Numbered from the stretch's first letter, positions 19,477 through 29,129 are shown. The stretch is 64,000 bases of DNA from Paenibacillaceae bacterium GAS479 (GCA_900105225.1 LT629764.1:4050501-4114500); one strand, 5' to 3'. Numbers and translations are program-made. Notes: a model not told the origin generated them from the letters alone.

Positions 19477-20706
19477 ATGAGAGGAGATCAAGGACGGACG
19501 TCCTGGTCGACAGGCTGGGGCAAAAAGCAGGACAAAACAGCCCGAGAGTGGGGCAGCAGCAATCGCGAGCGCAGGCAGGAGCGCATTCGTAAGCTGAACG
19601 AGCAGCTAAGCGAAGCTGCACAGGAACAGTTACCTCAGGCTCGCAGCACGGAGCAGCGCCGCGGGGATATCGCTTCCGTTGCACCTGCGGAGCGGAGCAG
19701 CCGCCTAGCGCCGGCGAGCGTCAAAGGAGATGTTGACCGGAATCGACTCGCCCTTCCCAAGTCAGGCCGAAAGGGCAACAAAGCCGAGCCTACGCAAAGC
19801 GCTGGTCATGAGGCAGAGGGGCCTTATGGGACGAGGGTATATCGTCCCAACGCTCCTGCCGAATGGGAGCAGCCGATGGACGCTACTTGGCTGGAGGCTT
19901 GGCCACAGCCTGTGGAGAAGGACCCGGAGCTGGAATGGAAAAACAGTCCGAATCCTTGGAGAAGGCTGGAGGAGGCCACAGGTAACAAAAGCCGGGGAAA
20001 CAGAATGGGCGGCGCAGGCCATTCCAGATTGGACGGAACCGCAGGCTCTGGAGGCGGCGGAGGGGGAGTTCCGGGCGGTGGCCTTGGAAATCGGATCGCC
20101 AGGGGCTTCTCCCGTAGACTACTCATTTCCACCGCTCTTTTCGCAGCTGTGTGGGGTATGTTCCAGATGGATGGTACAGCCGCTCGCCATGGCCAAGCTC
20201 TTGTACGCGAGGCGTTGTCCAAGCCGATGAATATGGCTGCAATCGCAGGCTGGTACGAAGGGCTATTTGGCGCACCGCCCTCCTTCATTCCGGGATTCGG
20301 CAACTCCAACGATACACAGCCCGTTTCAGCCAAGACGGAGCGTGCGGCAGCAGCTCCAGTGGAGGGCGGCAGCGTTGTCCGCAGCTTTGCGGAGCTGTTA
20401 GGTGGCGTGGAAATATCCGGCCAGCCGGGGGCCGAGGTCCGGGCGGCAGAGGAAGGCCGTGTGCTGCTCGTTTCAGCCGAGGATGCTAAGGGGCCAACCG
20501 TTGTCTTGCAGCATGCTAGTGGACGGACAACCTATTACGCACAGCTCGGAGAGGCTAGTGTGGCGAAAAACGATTGGGTTCAAGCAGGAGAGGCGATCGG
20601 CAGATTGGGTAGCGCTGCGCAGGGGACCGATATAGCGATATTGTATTTCGCGGTGAAGGAGCATGACCAATATATCGATCCGGCGGAAGTGATCCCGCTT
20701 GATTAA
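19477..20706 (+). CDS. spoIVFA: stage IV sporulation protein FA (M23-like, catalytically degenerate)
   Basis: SpoIVFA anchors and helps control the SpoIVFB protease in the outer forespore membrane. Here 409 residues comprise a long charged N-terminal half, a Gly-rich stretch, one membrane segment at about 213-230 (LLISTALFAAVWGMFQ) and a LytM/M23-type C-terminal domain (about 305-405). The M23 metal ligands are absent: the usual Y-x-H-L reads YYAQL and the HLHFE position reads ILYFAVK, so it should not be an active endopeptidase, as known for SpoIVFA. AAGGAGGG precedes the ATG. Overlaps spoIVFB by 8 nt. Confidence 0.88.
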   Translation: MRGDQGRTSWSTGWGKKQDKTAREWGSSNRERRQERIRKLNEQLSEAAQEQLPQARSTEQRRGDIASVAPAERSSRLAPASVKGDVDRNRLALPKSGRKGNKAEPTQSAGHEAEGPYGTRVYRPNAPAEWEQPMDATWLEAWPQPVEKDPELEWKNSPNPWRRLEEATGNKSRGNRMGGAGHSRLDGTAGSGGGGGGVPGGGLGNRIARGFSRRLLISTALFAAVWGMFQMDGTAARHGQALVREALSKPMNMAAIAGWYEGLFGAPPSFIPGFGNSNDTQPVSAKTERAAAAPVEGGSVVRSFAELLGGVEISGQPGAEVRAAEEGRVLLVSAEDAKGPTVVLQHASGRTTYYAQLGEASVAKNDWVQAGEAIGRLGSAAQGTDIAILYFAVKEHDQYIDPAEVIPLD

Positions 20707-21571
20707 TATCGGGGGCATTCGCTGGAGTCTGCATCCACTGCTGGCGGTTCTCATGCTGCTGTCTATCATGACCGGTTATATTGGCGAGCTGTTGACACTG
20801 TTCGTGCTCGTATTCGTCCACGAGCTCGGACATGCTGCAGCGGCGCATGGCTTTGGCTGGAAGGTGCTCGAGATCAAGCTGCTGCCTTTCGGCGGTGTGG
20901 CGGAGCTGGAGGAGAAGCCGGGAGCACCGTCTTACGAAGAGGCTGTCATTGCACTGGCTGGGCCTTTACAGAACTTATGGATGGCGGGAGCGGCATGGGC
21001 GCTTGGAGCCGCTGGTTTGATGAATCCCCAGTGGTCGGACTACCTGATCCATGCCAATCTACTGCTATTGGCGTTCAATATGCTGCCAATCTACCCTCTA
21101 GACGGAGGGAGATTGCTGCGTTATATCTGTGGAATGCAGCTCAATTATTACGCGACGCTGCGTTTCAGCGCTTGGACCGGAATGATCTTCAGCGTACTCA
21201 TGATTGCTTTTGCGCTGCTGCCTCAGCTGGAGCATAGCGGAGGTATTCAGGCCAATCTGCTTGCGGTAGGCCTGTTTCTGTTTGCCGCCAATTTTACGTA
21301 TCGTAAGCAAATTCCGTTTCTGTTCATGCGTTTTCTAATGACTCGCGAGCGAGGCAGCAGAATTAAAATCCGTGCCGGTTCAAGAGCAAGGCCAATCGTG
21401 GTAACCGGGCTTCATCCGGTATGGACGACAGCTCGTTTGTTCCTTCGGGACCACTACCATCTGGTCTATGTGATGGAGGATCGCGGGCGCATCGTCGGCG
21501 TGCTGCCGGAGCAGCGTGTCGTGGAAGGATATTTATCGGGAGATCGTGCAGTATCGGACCTTTTGAGGTAA
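20699..21571 (+). CDS. spoIVFB: stage IV sporulation protein FB (intramembrane zinc protease, M50)
   Basis: Site-2-type protease that cleaves pro-sigma-K in the mother cell. The zinc motif HELGH falls at about 41-45 in a membrane segment, and NMLPIYPLDGGRLLRY near 125-140 supplies the third ligand. A C-terminal CBS-like domain (about 215-290) is visible. The start appears to be TTG 20699, inside the end of spoIVFA; the next ATG would remove the first membrane segment. Coupled to spoIVFA. Confidence 0.93.
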   Translation: MINIGGIRWSLHPLLAVLMLLSIMTGYIGELLTLFVLVFVHELGHAAAAHGFGWKVLEIKLLPFGGVAELEEKPGAPSYEEAVIALAGPLQNLWMAGAAWALGAAGLMNPQWSDYLIHANLLLLAFNMLPIYPLDGGRLLRYICGMQLNYYATLRFSAWTGMIFSVLMIAFALLPQLEHSGGIQANLLAVGLFLFAANFTYRKQIPFLFMRFLMTRERGSRIKIRAGSRARPIVVTGLHPVWTTARLFLRDHYHLVYVMEDRGRIVGVLPEQRVVEGYLSGDRAVSDLLR

Positions 21572-21624
21572 AATAAGATTCATCTTGGTCCGGCATGGGA
21601 CCTTAAGGCGGTGTGCCGGTACAA

Positions 21625-22899
21625 ATGAAAAAAGCGATGCTGATTCACGGCGATGGCGCCTTGCTGCAGACCGCAGTTCTGCAGGATGGCCGCGCCGTGG
21701 AATTTTTTATGGAATCCGCCCAGCAGGGCGGTTTGGTAGGCAATATGTACAAAGGGCGCGTCGTTAATGTGCTGCCCGGCATGCAGGCTGCTTTTGTCGA
21801 TATCGGACTAAGCAAAAATGCTTTTTTATATATCGATGAGCTTATTCATCCTGCGGCTGATCGCCAAGCGGACAAGCCTTCGATTACGGAGCTTGTGCGC
21901 CCCGGACAGGAGCTGCTCGTTCAGGTCATCAAGGAGCCGATCGGAGGCAAGGGAGCGAGGGTAACGACTCATTTTTCGCTTCCGGGCCGCTGGCTGGTCT
22001 TTATGCCGGGCGCAGACTACGTCGGCGTATCCAAGAAGATCGCATCGGAGAGCGAACGCAATCGGTTACGCTCGGTAGGCGAGGAGCTTCGTCGGCATAG
22101 TGAGGGCGTCATTATGCGTACGGTAGCGGCAGGGGAGAGTGTCAATTCACTGCGCGGCGACCTGATGCAGCTGCGGGAATTATGGGAAGAGGTACATCGC
22201 AGAGGACGCGCAGCAAGGCCGCCTGAGCCGGTTTTGCTGGAAGCTGCTCTGATGAGACGTGTATTCCGGGATACCTATACAGCAGGTATGGAAGTGCTGA
22301 TCGATGATAGAGCTCGCTTCGTGGAAGCGCAGCAGTTGTTGCTTGAGCTGGCTCCGGGCAGCGAGAAACAGCTGAAGTTTTATGATCTATCTGTGGAGCG
22401 CAAACCTCTCTTTGAGCGTTACGGCGTCACAGAGCAACTGAACGCAGCGTTTCAGACTAGAGTGTGGCTGCCAAGCGGCGGTTATCTCGTCTGGGAGAAG
22501 ACGGAGGCGCTCACGATCATTGATGTCAATACGGGCAAGTTCATCGGCACGAGCGGGCTGGAGGATACGGTTTTTCGTACCAATATAGAAGCGGCGCGCG
22601 AAATTTCCCGTTTGCTGCGGTTGCGGGACGTTGGCGGCATCATCATCGTGGACTTTATTGATATGGAGGACAGCGGCAACCGTGAGAAGGTGCGCCATGA
22701 GCTGGATCAGGCCTCGCGCGACGATCGCAGCAAGTGTCAGATCCATGGCTGGACGAGGCTTGGACTGCTGGAAATTACCCGCAAAAAGACGAGGCGCAGC
22801 GTTGGTCCACAGCCCAGTGCCATCTGCGACAGCTGCGGCGGCAGCGGGCAGCGTTACATGGGTTTTGGCCGCGATGGCAAACCAGTACAGCCAAAATAG
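21625..22899 (+). CDS. rng: ribonuclease E/G family endoribonuclease
   Basis: Single-strand endoribonuclease for RNA maturation and decay. An S1-type domain lies at the N-terminus (NMYKGRVVNVLPGMQAAFVDIGL), the catalytic DNase I-like domain has IDVNTGKFIG and IIIVDFIDM, and CDSCGGSGQ near the end provides the Cys pair of the zinc link. At 424 residues it is RNase G-like. ATG 21625 is placed 13 nt after AAGGCGG, better than GTG 21611/21613, which sit on the binding site. Absent from B. subtilis at this place but common in Paenibacillus. Confidence 0.92.
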   Translation: MKKAMLIHGDGALLQTAVLQDGRAVEFFMESAQQGGLVGNMYKGRVVNVLPGMQAAFVDIGLSKNAFLYIDELIHPAADRQADKPSITELVRPGQELLVQVIKEPIGGKGARVTTHFSLPGRWLVFMPGADYVGVSKKIASESERNRLRSVGEELRRHSEGVIMRTVAAGESVNSLRGDLMQLRELWEEVHRRGRAARPPEPVLLEAALMRRVFRDTYTAGMEVLIDDRARFVEAQQLLLELAPGSEKQLKFYDLSVERKPLFERYGVTEQLNAAFQTRVWLPSGGYLVWEKTEALTIIDVNTGKFIGTSGLEDTVFRTNIEAAREISRLLRLRDVGGIIIVDFIDMEDSGNREKVRHELDQASRDDRSKCQIHGWTRLGLLEITRKKTRRSVGPQPSAICDSCGGSGQRYMGFGRDGKPVQPK

Positions 22900-22900
22900 C

Positions 22901-22929
22901 TTGATTGGAGTCCCTGCCTATGCTACAAT
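22901..22929 (+). promoter_or_regulatory. sigma-A-type promoter of the rplU operon
   Basis: TTGATT, a 17-nt spacer, then TACAAT, immediately after rng and ahead of the L21 leader. Confidence 0.8.
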
Positions 22930-22935
22930 GTCTTG

Positions 22936-23064
22936 GTGTTATGTCTCCCAAGAGACATTCATGGTACCGCACGGGACGGGTTTCCACCAAGCATCGGACA
23001 TGCTTTTTCGGCTGTTCGTCACCCAATCTCGGCGAGTCTTCGACTACAAGGAGGTGCACCATCC
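22936..23064 (+). ncRNA. ribosomal protein L21 leader region
   Basis: About 130 nt of untranslated RNA separate the promoter from rplU. L21 leaders occur at exactly this place in Firmicutes and are thought to mediate feedback by L21. Several local pairings are visible (GTCTCCCAAGAGAC near 22942), but I did not fold it fully, so boundaries are approximate. Confidence 0.6.
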
Positions 23065-23376
23065 ATGTTCGCAATTATTGAAACAGGCGGCAAGCAATAC
23101 AAAGTTCAGCAAGGCGATGTTCTCTACATTGAGAAGCTGAACGCCGGCGAAGGCGAGAGCGTGACTTTTGATCGCGTCCTGGCCGTATCTAAGGACGGAG
23201 GTCTCGTGACCGGTTCCCCGATGGTTGCTGGAGCTACAGTTTCCGGCAAAATCGAGAAACACGGCCGCGGCCAAAAGATCGTCGTTTACAAATACAAGCC
23301 GAAAAAGAACTACAAACGCAAGCAAGGCCACCGTCAGCCGTACACGAAAGTAACGATCGAAAGCATCCAAGCGTAA
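23065..23376 (+). CDS. rplU: 50S ribosomal protein L21
   Basis: Binds 23S rRNA in the large subunit. The 103-residue protein starts [18 protein letters not shown] and ends with the basic [16 protein letters not shown] segment, both diagnostic. ATG 23065 follows AAGGAGGTG; a longer upstream reading frame would translate the leader and was rejected. First gene of rplU-prp-rpmA. Confidence 0.98.
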   Translation: MFAIIETGGKQYKVQQGDVLYIEKLNAGEGESVTFDRVLAVSKDGGLVTGSPMVAGATVSGKIEKHGRGQKIVVYKYKPKKNYKRKQGHRQPYTKVTIESIQA

Positions 23377-23390
23377 GCTTGAATTAGCCC

Positions 23391-23726
23391 ATGATTGTTA
23401 TTACTTTTATCCGGCGCTCTGGTGACCGGCACATCGTGAGCTTCTCCGTGGAGGGGCATGCACGATATGCTAAAGCAGGCAAAGATATCGTATGCGCGGG
23501 TGTTTCCGCCGTTACGGTGGGCACCGTTAATGCTATTGAAGTGCTGACGGGAGTCGAGCTTCCGGCAAGTATGAAAAATGGATGGCTCCAGTCGGATATT
23601 CCAGAGCAGACTAGCTCCGAGGTTAACGCCAAGCTGCAGCTGCTGTTGGAATCCATGAAGGTCATGCTGGAAGGGATTGCGGAATCCTACAGCGCTAATG
23701 TGACCCTCAAGGAACAATTCAAGTAA
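23391..23726 (+). CDS. prp: ribosomal-processing cysteine protease Prp
   Basis: Removes the N-terminal extension of L27 before assembly. The catalytic His is in VEGHARYA and the Cys in DIVCAGVSA, as in YsxB/Prp of Firmicutes. The 111-residue size and position between rplU and rpmA are characteristic. Its substrate rpmA, which carries the cleavable extension, is the next gene. Confidence 0.94.
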   Translation: MIVITFIRRSGDRHIVSFSVEGHARYAKAGKDIVCAGVSAVTVGTVNAIEVLTGVELPASMKNGWLQSDIPEQTSSEVNAKLQLLLESMKVMLEGIAESYSANVTLKEQFK

Positions 23727-23744
23727 GGAAGGGAGGACTCCAAC

Positions 23745-24056
23745 ATGTTGAAACTGAATCTTCAATTGTTCGCATCCAAAAAGGGTGTAGGCTCCACGAA
23801 GAACGGACGCGATAGCCAATCGAAGCGCCTTGGCGCTAAACGTGCGGACGGACAAACTGTATTGGCGGGCAACATTCTTTACCGTCAACGCGGCACGAAA
23901 ATCCACCCGGGCAACAACGTAGGCATCGGTAAAGATGACACGTTGTTCGCAAAGATCGACGGCGTTGTTAAGTTTGAACGTTGGGGACGCGACCGTAAAA
24001 AAGTCAGCGTATACCCAGTTGATCTGGCTCCGGTAGCTGCAGCAGTAGAAGCTTAA
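23745..24056 (+). CDS. rpmA: 50S ribosomal protein L27 with cleavable N-terminal extension
   Basis: L27 lies near the peptidyl transferase centre. The protein begins [21 protein letters not shown]; the first nine residues, up to LQLF, are the Firmicute-type pre-sequence removed by Prp, leaving ASKKG. AAGGGAGGA precedes the ATG. Ends at a strong terminator. Confidence 0.98.
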   Translation: MLKLNLQLFASKKGVGSTKNGRDSQSKRLGAKRADGQTVLAGNILYRQRGTKIHPGNNVGIGKDDTLFAKIDGVVKFERWGRDRKKVSVYPVDLAPVAAAVEA

Positions 24057-24071
24057 GACCAAAGACATGCG

Positions 24072-24104
24072 ACCCGGCCTGATTCGAGCAGGCCGGGTTT
24101 TTTG
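24072..24104 (+). terminator. intrinsic terminator after rpmA
   Basis: ACCCGGCCT pairs with AGGCCGGGT around a 9-nt loop, followed by TTTTTG. Confidence 0.95.
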
Positions 24105-24257
24105 ATTAAATCTTTACCTTGCGGGGATATTATTCCCGTATTTTCAATGCATACAGACGTCGCCAGTGGTCGATGAGGCTATATTGTTTGTATGCTGGAA
24201 GTTGAATGCAGCGTAAAAGCCGTCAGGCATCCTTAAGGTAGAAAGTGGGATTGACGT

Positions 24258-24992
24258 ATGAATCGCATCCAATCGGCCAAGCTGTATGCAGCGGGCTCTA
24301 TTCTGCTGCCTGCAGCAGTCGTGATCATTCGGCCTTCCTTGCTGTGGACGCATCTGCTGTTCCTAATTTGGGTAGCGGTCGCGGCTGCTGCCTGGGTCCG
24401 TTTGGACCAACAGCAGCATCGACAGCAGCTGAAGAGGAGCCTGGCCTCGATGCAGCAGGCTTCCATCCAGACGCTCAATCATCATCGGCATGACTGGATG
24501 AACGACCTACAGGTGCTTTATGGTTATATCCGAATGAACAAGCCAGAACGGGCAGTAGCCAGCGTGGAGAGAATCCGCGACAAAATGATGCTTGAGGGCA
24601 AAATTGCCAAGCTAGGTTGCCCGGCGCTCACCGCTTATTTGCAGTCTTTCCGCACGCTCACTCAGTCCATCGTACTTGAGGTCGACATCGAGGACAATCT
24701 GTCGATGGAAGAGCTGAGCGCAGATCGCGATGACGCGGCAGAAGCATTAATAGAAGTGATCAATGCCTATCGCTTCAGCATTAAGCCTAGCGGGGGAGAC
24801 CCTGCATTGCTGAAGCTTCGGCTTTCCCGTGGCAGCGGAGAGCTTTTGGTAGAGCTGGAATTTACCGGCGAGCTGATGAACGAGGCTGAACTAATAGACA
24901 AATTGGAGCAGCGCCTACGCGGAACCCCGCTACAGGCTCACAGCTTGCAGCAGCATCGCCATGTTCTGCTGAAGGCCCCGCTCTGCGCATAG
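24258..24992 (+). CDS. spo0B: Spo0B-like sporulation phosphotransferase, with membrane segments
   Basis: Spo0B passes phosphate from Spo0F to Spo0A in the sporulation phosphorelay. The phosphoacceptor motif is clear: HRHDWMNDLQVLYGYIR, with His78 as the likely acceptor, followed by a helical hairpin and a degenerate ATPase-like C-terminal domain (about 130-244). Unlike B. subtilis Spo0B, which is soluble, this protein starts with two hydrophobic segments (about 9-25 and 29-46) and so should be membrane-attached. The place between rpmA and obg is the classical one. The ribosome binding site is weak. No D-box of an active kinase is seen. Confidence 0.85.
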   Translation: MNRIQSAKLYAAGSILLPAAVVIIRPSLLWTHLLFLIWVAVAAAAWVRLDQQQHRQQLKRSLASMQQASIQTLNHHRHDWMNDLQVLYGYIRMNKPERAVASVERIRDKMMLEGKIAKLGCPALTAYLQSFRTLTQSIVLEVDIEDNLSMEELSADRDDAAEALIEVINAYRFSIKPSGGDPALLKLRLSRGSGELLVELEFTGELMNEAELIDKLEQRLRGTPLQAHSLQQHRHVLLKAPLCA

Positions 24993-25008
24993 ATGGAGGA
25001 AATGAATT

Positions 25009-26331
25009 ATGTTTGTCGATAAAGCCAAAATATTTGTTAAGGGCGGAGACGGGGGAGACGGTATCGTCTCCTTCCGCAGGGAGAAATATGTCCCCGAGGG
25101 CGGACCTGCCGGTGGTGACGGAGGACGCGGCGGTAACGTCATTTTCCGTGTAGATGAAGGTCTGCGTACGCTGATGGACTTCCGTTATCAGAAGCATTTT
25201 AAGGGAGATCGCGGCGAAAAGGGACGTCCGAAGACGATGCACGGCGCACGTGCCGAGAATATGATCGTCCGCATTCCGCCAGGTACGGTCATCATCGATG
25301 ATGATACCGGCGAGATAATCGGCGACTTGACCCGCCATGGCCAGGAGATCATCGTAGCCAAGGGCGGGCGCGGAGGACGCGGCAACCCTCGTTTTGCTAC
25401 GATTAATAATCCGGCTCCGGAAATCGCCGAAAAGGGCGAAGAAGGACAGGAACGCTGGCTCGTTATGGAGCTTAAGGTCATGGCCGATGTTGGTCTGGTC
25501 GGCTTCCCAAGTGTCGGCAAGTCGACGCTGCTGTCCATCGTTTCGGCGGCTAAGCCGAAAATCGGCGCCTACCATTTTACGACGATTACGCCGAATCTTG
25601 GCGTCGTAGATGTGGAAGAGGGCCGCAGCTTCGTTATGGCGGATCTTCCGGGATTGATCGAAGGTGCGCATGAGGGCATTGGCCTCGGTCATGATTTTCT
25701 GCGCCATGTCGAGCGTACCCGGGTCATCGTCCATGTTGTGGACATGTCGGGCTCGGAAGAACGCGATCCATTCCAAGATTGGCTGAAAATCAACGAGGAG
25801 CTTGTGCTGTATAATCCGAAGCTGGCTGAGCGTCCTCAGATCATTGCGGCCAATAAGATGGATATGCCAGAGTCCGCGGCCAATCTCGAGCGTTTCATTC
25901 AGCAATTGGCAGAGCATGAGAGCGACCACGAGTATGAAGTTTTGCCGATCTCCTCGCTCACCAAAGAAGGAATCCAGGAGCTGCTGTACAAAGCAGCCGC
26001 TGCGCTGGATACGATACCGGATGCACCAGAGCTTGAGGAAGTCAAAGAGGTTCAGGAACGCAAGATTTATCGCCATGCCGAGAAAGAAGAAACTCCTTTC
26101 CGTGTGTATAAGGAGAACGATTATTTCGTTGTGGAGAGCGAGTCTTTCGAGCGTCAAATCAAGCGGATTCACCTTACCTCGTACGATGCTGTTATGCGCT
26201 TTGCGCGCATGTTGCGTAAGATGGGCGTTGATAGTGCCCTTCGTCAAATCGGAGCCAAAGATGGCGATACGGTGCGCATCGGTGATTTTACCTTTGAATT
26301 CTTTGAGGGCAGCGATTATTTCCACGAGTAG
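25009..26331 (+). CDS. obg: GTPase ObgE/CgtA
   Basis: Essential GTPase acting in 50S assembly and stress control. The Gly-rich Obg fold is at 1-158 ([23 protein letters not shown]), the G domain carries [23 protein letters not shown] and NKMD, and an OCT domain ends the protein ([20 protein letters not shown]). Length of 440 is normal. Downstream of spo0B, as in B. subtilis, where obg affects sporulation. Confidence 0.97.
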   Translation: MFVDKAKIFVKGGDGGDGIVSFRREKYVPEGGPAGGDGGRGGNVIFRVDEGLRTLMDFRYQKHFKGDRGEKGRPKTMHGARAENMIVRIPPGTVIIDDDTGEIIGDLTRHGQEIIVAKGGRGGRGNPRFATINNPAPEIAEKGEEGQERWLVMELKVMADVGLVGFPSVGKSTLLSIVSAAKPKIGAYHFTTITPNLGVVDVEEGRSFVMADLPGLIEGAHEGIGLGHDFLRHVERTRVIVHVVDMSGSEERDPFQDWLKINEELVLYNPKLAERPQIIAANKMDMPESAANLERFIQQLAEHESDHEYEVLPISSLTKEGIQELLYKAAAALDTIPDAPELEEVKEVQERKIYRHAEKEETPFRVYKENDYFVVESESFERQIKRIHLTSYDAVMRFARMLRKMGVDSALRQIGAKDGDTVRIGDFTFEFFEGSDYFHE

Positions 26332-26392
26332 AGGGCTTTGGCTGCAAACGGATGATATCCGCTCTTCTGCAGTCAAGCTTTTGTTAGGAGAA

Positions 26393-26416
26393 ACGGCCGG
26401 CGACGGCCGTTTTTTT
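26393..26416 (+). terminator. intrinsic terminator after obg
   Basis: ACGGCCG pairs with CGGCCGT around GCGA, followed by seven T. Confidence 0.92.
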
Positions 26417-26560
26417 GTTATCTGCATTTTTCCTGAATAGAGATTAGAACTGTAATTTTTTGATAGGTAATAACTATAGAGATATCAGATTATTATATTT
26501 AACTTCTATAGAATGGAGCGGTAAGATAAAGCCACTAGGTCAAGGAGAGGGGCTTTTACG

Positions 26561-27232
26561 ATGAGGGATAGAGTCAAAGAGCAATTTGAGCTTGCTGCAG
26601 CTAGTTATGATGAACAGAGGCGAGGGTTGATTCCTTGTTATGACGATTTTTACGGAAGCGCGATGTACGCGGCCTGGACGGATGCTTCTGAGCCGAGGAT
26701 TTTGGAGCTGGGAGCGGGAACGGGGCTTTTGTCCGGGATGCTTAGACGGAAGTATCCTCAAGCAAACTTGACCTTAATGGACTTCAGCAGCAGCATGCTG
26801 GAGAAAGCGGAGCAACGCTTCCTGGGTGACATAAAAGTTCAACTGGTGGAGGGAGATATGACGCAGATGCTGCCGGAAGGCGAGTACGATCTGATCGTTT
26901 CTTCGCTGGCCATCCATCATTTAACCCATGAGAATAAAAAGAAGTTGTTCCGGCGTATTCGGAAAAACTTGGCGGCCGGGGGTAGGTTCGTCAACGCCGA
27001 TCAGGCGGCTGCCGAATCTCCGTTGTTTGACGAGCTATACCGGCAGCAGTGGTTGAAGGAAGTTTACGATGGCCGGGTGAGCACGGAAGCCGCCGACGCA
27101 TCCGTCAGGCGACGAGCGGAAGACATTAATGCCAAGGCGTCGGAGCAGTTGCAGTGGTTGCGGGAAGCCGGATTCAGCCATGCAGATTGTGTATATAAAT
27201 TCCGAGAGTTCACCGTGTTCTGCGCAATGTGA
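26561..27232 (+). CDS. class I SAM-dependent methyltransferase
   Basis: Predicted soluble methyltransferase. The SAM-binding glycine loop ILELGAGTGLLSG (about 46-58), acidic LTLMDFSSSMLEKA and the later DLIVSSLAIHHLTHE are typical of the class I fold. The 223-residue length fits small-molecule methyltransferases; the substrate cannot be told. AAGGAGAGGGG lies about 10 nt before the ATG. It stands alone between the obg terminator and the hom operon promoter, and its upstream 150 bases are notably AT-rich. Confidence 0.85.
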   Translation: MRDRVKEQFELAAASYDEQRRGLIPCYDDFYGSAMYAAWTDASEPRILELGAGTGLLSGMLRRKYPQANLTLMDFSSSMLEKAEQRFLGDIKVQLVEGDMTQMLPEGEYDLIVSSLAIHHLTHENKKKLFRRIRKNLAAGGRFVNADQAAAESPLFDELYRQQWLKEVYDGRVSTEAADASVRRRAEDINAKASEQLQWLREAGFSHADCVYKFREFTVFCAM

Positions 27233-27296
27233 GGCTATCTCAAAGTTTGCCGCCTATCCTGTCGAGTATTTAGGTTCATATGAGAAAGAAAAAGGC

Positions 27297-27326
27297 TTGC
27301 TGGCCGAAGCTGCCTTCCGGTATAAT
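27297..27326 (+). promoter_or_regulatory. sigma-A-type promoter of the ACT-hom-thrB-pheA operon
   Basis: TTGCTG, an 18-nt spacer, then TATAAT at 27321, about 45 nt before the first start codon. Confidence 0.6.
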
Positions 27327-27370
27327 GTCCACAATAGGAATACAATTGTCTACCGTAGGAGGACGTAACC

Positions 27371-27808
27371 TTGACGGAGCGATACTATGTCGTTCGCGAG
27401 GATCTGTTGCCTGAGGCAATCGTCAAGACGATTGCGGTTAAGGAGATGCTGACCCGAGGCGAGTCGGCGACGATCCACGAGGCGGTAGAGCGTGTCGGGC
27501 TTTCTCGCAGCGCTTTTTATAAGTACAGAGATGGTGTTATGACGCTAGGGGAGCTAGAGCGGGGTTCGATTATTACGATATCTATGGATCTTGAGCATCG
27601 CTCGGGCATCTTGTCCCATGTATTGGGCCTGGTGGCGGCAAGGGGCGGCAACGTGCTTACGATTCACCAGAGCATCCCGCTGCAAGGCTACGCTAATGTG
27701 GTCATATCGGTTGATACGGCTCCGATGAAGGGTGACCGTTTTGCTTTTCTTGACGAGCTGCGGTTGCAGCAAGGTGTAAAGCGGGCCGCTGTCGTTGGAC
27801 AGGGCTGA
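27371..27808 (+). CDS. ACT-domain protein of the UPF0735/PheB type
   Basis: The N-terminal part resembles a helix-turn-helix (ATIHEAVERVGLSRSAFYKYRDGV, about 36-60), followed by an ACT domain (MDLEHRSGILSHVLGLVAARGGNVLTI) that usually binds amino acids. The same arrangement is found in B. subtilis PheB next to pheA. The role is probably regulatory in aromatic or threonine metabolism but is not established. TTG start 8 nt after TAGGAGG. Leads the hom-thrB-pheA unit. Confidence 0.85.
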   Translation: MTERYYVVREDLLPEAIVKTIAVKEMLTRGESATIHEAVERVGLSRSAFYKYRDGVMTLGELERGSIITISMDLEHRSGILSHVLGLVAARGGNVLTIHQSIPLQGYANVVISVDTAPMKGDRFAFLDELRLQQGVKRAAVVGQG

Positions 27809-27842
27809 GTAGAAATAGTTGAACATAGGGGATGAGAGTAAA

Positions 27843-29129
27843 GTGAAGCCAGTGAAAGTCGGCCTGCTTGGCCTTGGAACGGTAGGAACAGGTGTTGTGC
27901 GCATTGTTGAGGGGCATCAGGAGGATCTGATGGGTCAGGTCGGATCGCCGATTGTAATCGAGAAAGTACTGGTACAGAACGTTGAGAAGCTGCGGAATAT
28001 TGATATCGACTCTTCGAAGCTCACGATCGATCCATGGGAAATTATTCGCCATCCTGAAATTGACGTTATCGTTGAAGTTATGGGCGGCATCGAGACGACT
28101 AAGGAATATTTGCTTGAGGCGCTCTCCCGCGGCAAACATGTCGTCACCGCTAACAAGGATTTGATGGCGCTGCATGGACGCGAGATTTTGGCCAAAGCGA
28201 CCGAGAACCGCTGCGACGTTTTTTATGAGGCGAGTGTAGCGGGCGGAATTCCGATTATCCGTACGCTGATCGAGGGTTTTTCCTCGGATCGCATCACGAA
28301 GATCATGGGCATCGTTAACGGCACGACGAACTTTATTTTGACCAAGATGAGCCAGGAAGGCGCCTCTTACAGCGATGTGCTCAAGGAAGCACAACAGCTC
28401 GGTTATGCTGAAGCCGACCCAACCTCCGATGTGGAAGGACTGGACGCCGCTCGCAAAATGACAATCCTCTCTCGCCTCGGTTTCCGCTCCGAGGTAGGAC
28501 TGGAGGATGTCTCCGTCAAAGGGATTTCCGGAGTGAGCAAAGAGGACATCGCCTATGCTAAGCGGCTCGGCTACGTGGTGAAGCTGCTCGGCATCGCCGA
28601 GCGTCAGGATGACTCCATCAGCGTCAGCGTGCAGCCGACGATGGTGAAGGCGACTCATCCGATCGCCTCGGTGAACGGCGTGTTCAATGCAGTGTACGTG
28701 CACGGAGAAGCAGTCGGCGAAACGATGTTCTATGGCGCTGGAGCCGGTGAGCTGCCGACGGCGACATCGATCGTGGCGGACCTTGTCGCTGTAGTTAAAA
28801 ACCTCAAGATTGGCGTCAATGGTCTGCATGGAGCAGGTGCTTATAAAGAACGCGTGCTGAAAAGCGACGAGCAGATCAACTCAAAATATTTCTTGCGTCT
28901 GCATGTAGCCGATCGCGCCGGAGTGCTTGCACGCATTACGCAAGTTTTTGCAGAGTATGAAGTGAGCCTCGAATCCGTCATCCAACAGCCGAATTCAGAG
29001 CTGCCGGAAGCCGAAATTATCGTCGTTACGCATAATGCGAGCAAAGCGGCGATGAACAAAGTGGTAGATGCGTTCCAGACGCTGGATGTTATCCAGAACG
29101 TTAAGAGCGTCTACCGGGTGGAAGGCTGA
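27843..29129 (+). CDS. hom: homoserine dehydrogenase
   Basis: Reduces aspartate semialdehyde to homoserine for threonine and methionine. The NAD(P)-binding GLLGLGTVGTGVV is at the N-terminus, GIVNGTTNFILTKM and EAQQLGYAEADPTSDVEGLDAARK mark the catalytic domain, and an ACT domain closes the protein (about 350-428), implying feedback control. GTG 27843 places the Rossmann motif near the N-terminus; the upstream TTG 27819 overlaps the binding site. ThrB follows with a one-base overlap. Confidence 0.96.
   Translation: MKPVKVGLLGLGTVGTGVVRIVEGHQEDLMGQVGSPIVIEKVLVQNVEKLRNIDIDSSKLTIDPWEIIRHPEIDVIVEVMGGIETTKEYLLEALSRGKHVVTANKDLMALHGREILAKATENRCDVFYEASVAGGIPIIRTLIEGFSSDRITKIMGIVNGTTNFILTKMSQEGASYSDVLKEAQQLGYAEADPTSDVEGLDAARKMTILSRLGFRSEVGLEDVSVKGISGVSKEDIAYAKRLGYVVKLLGIAERQDDSISVSVQPTMVKATHPIASVNGVFNAVYVHGEAVGETMFYGAGAGELPTATSIVADLVAVVKNLKIGVNGLHGAGAYKERVLKSDEQINSKYFLRLHVADRAGVLARITQVFAEYEVSLESVIQQPNSELPEAEIIVVTHNASKAAMNKVVDAFQTLDVIQNVKSVYRVEG

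Noticed and set aside
20380-20706. Active M23 endopeptidase domain in SpoIVFA
   Set aside because: The His ligands of the family are replaced, and SpoIVFA is known as a non-catalytic partner.
24862-26427. Long reverse-strand frame opposite obg
   Set aside because: Shadow of a codon-biased conserved gene; no family motifs and no binding site.
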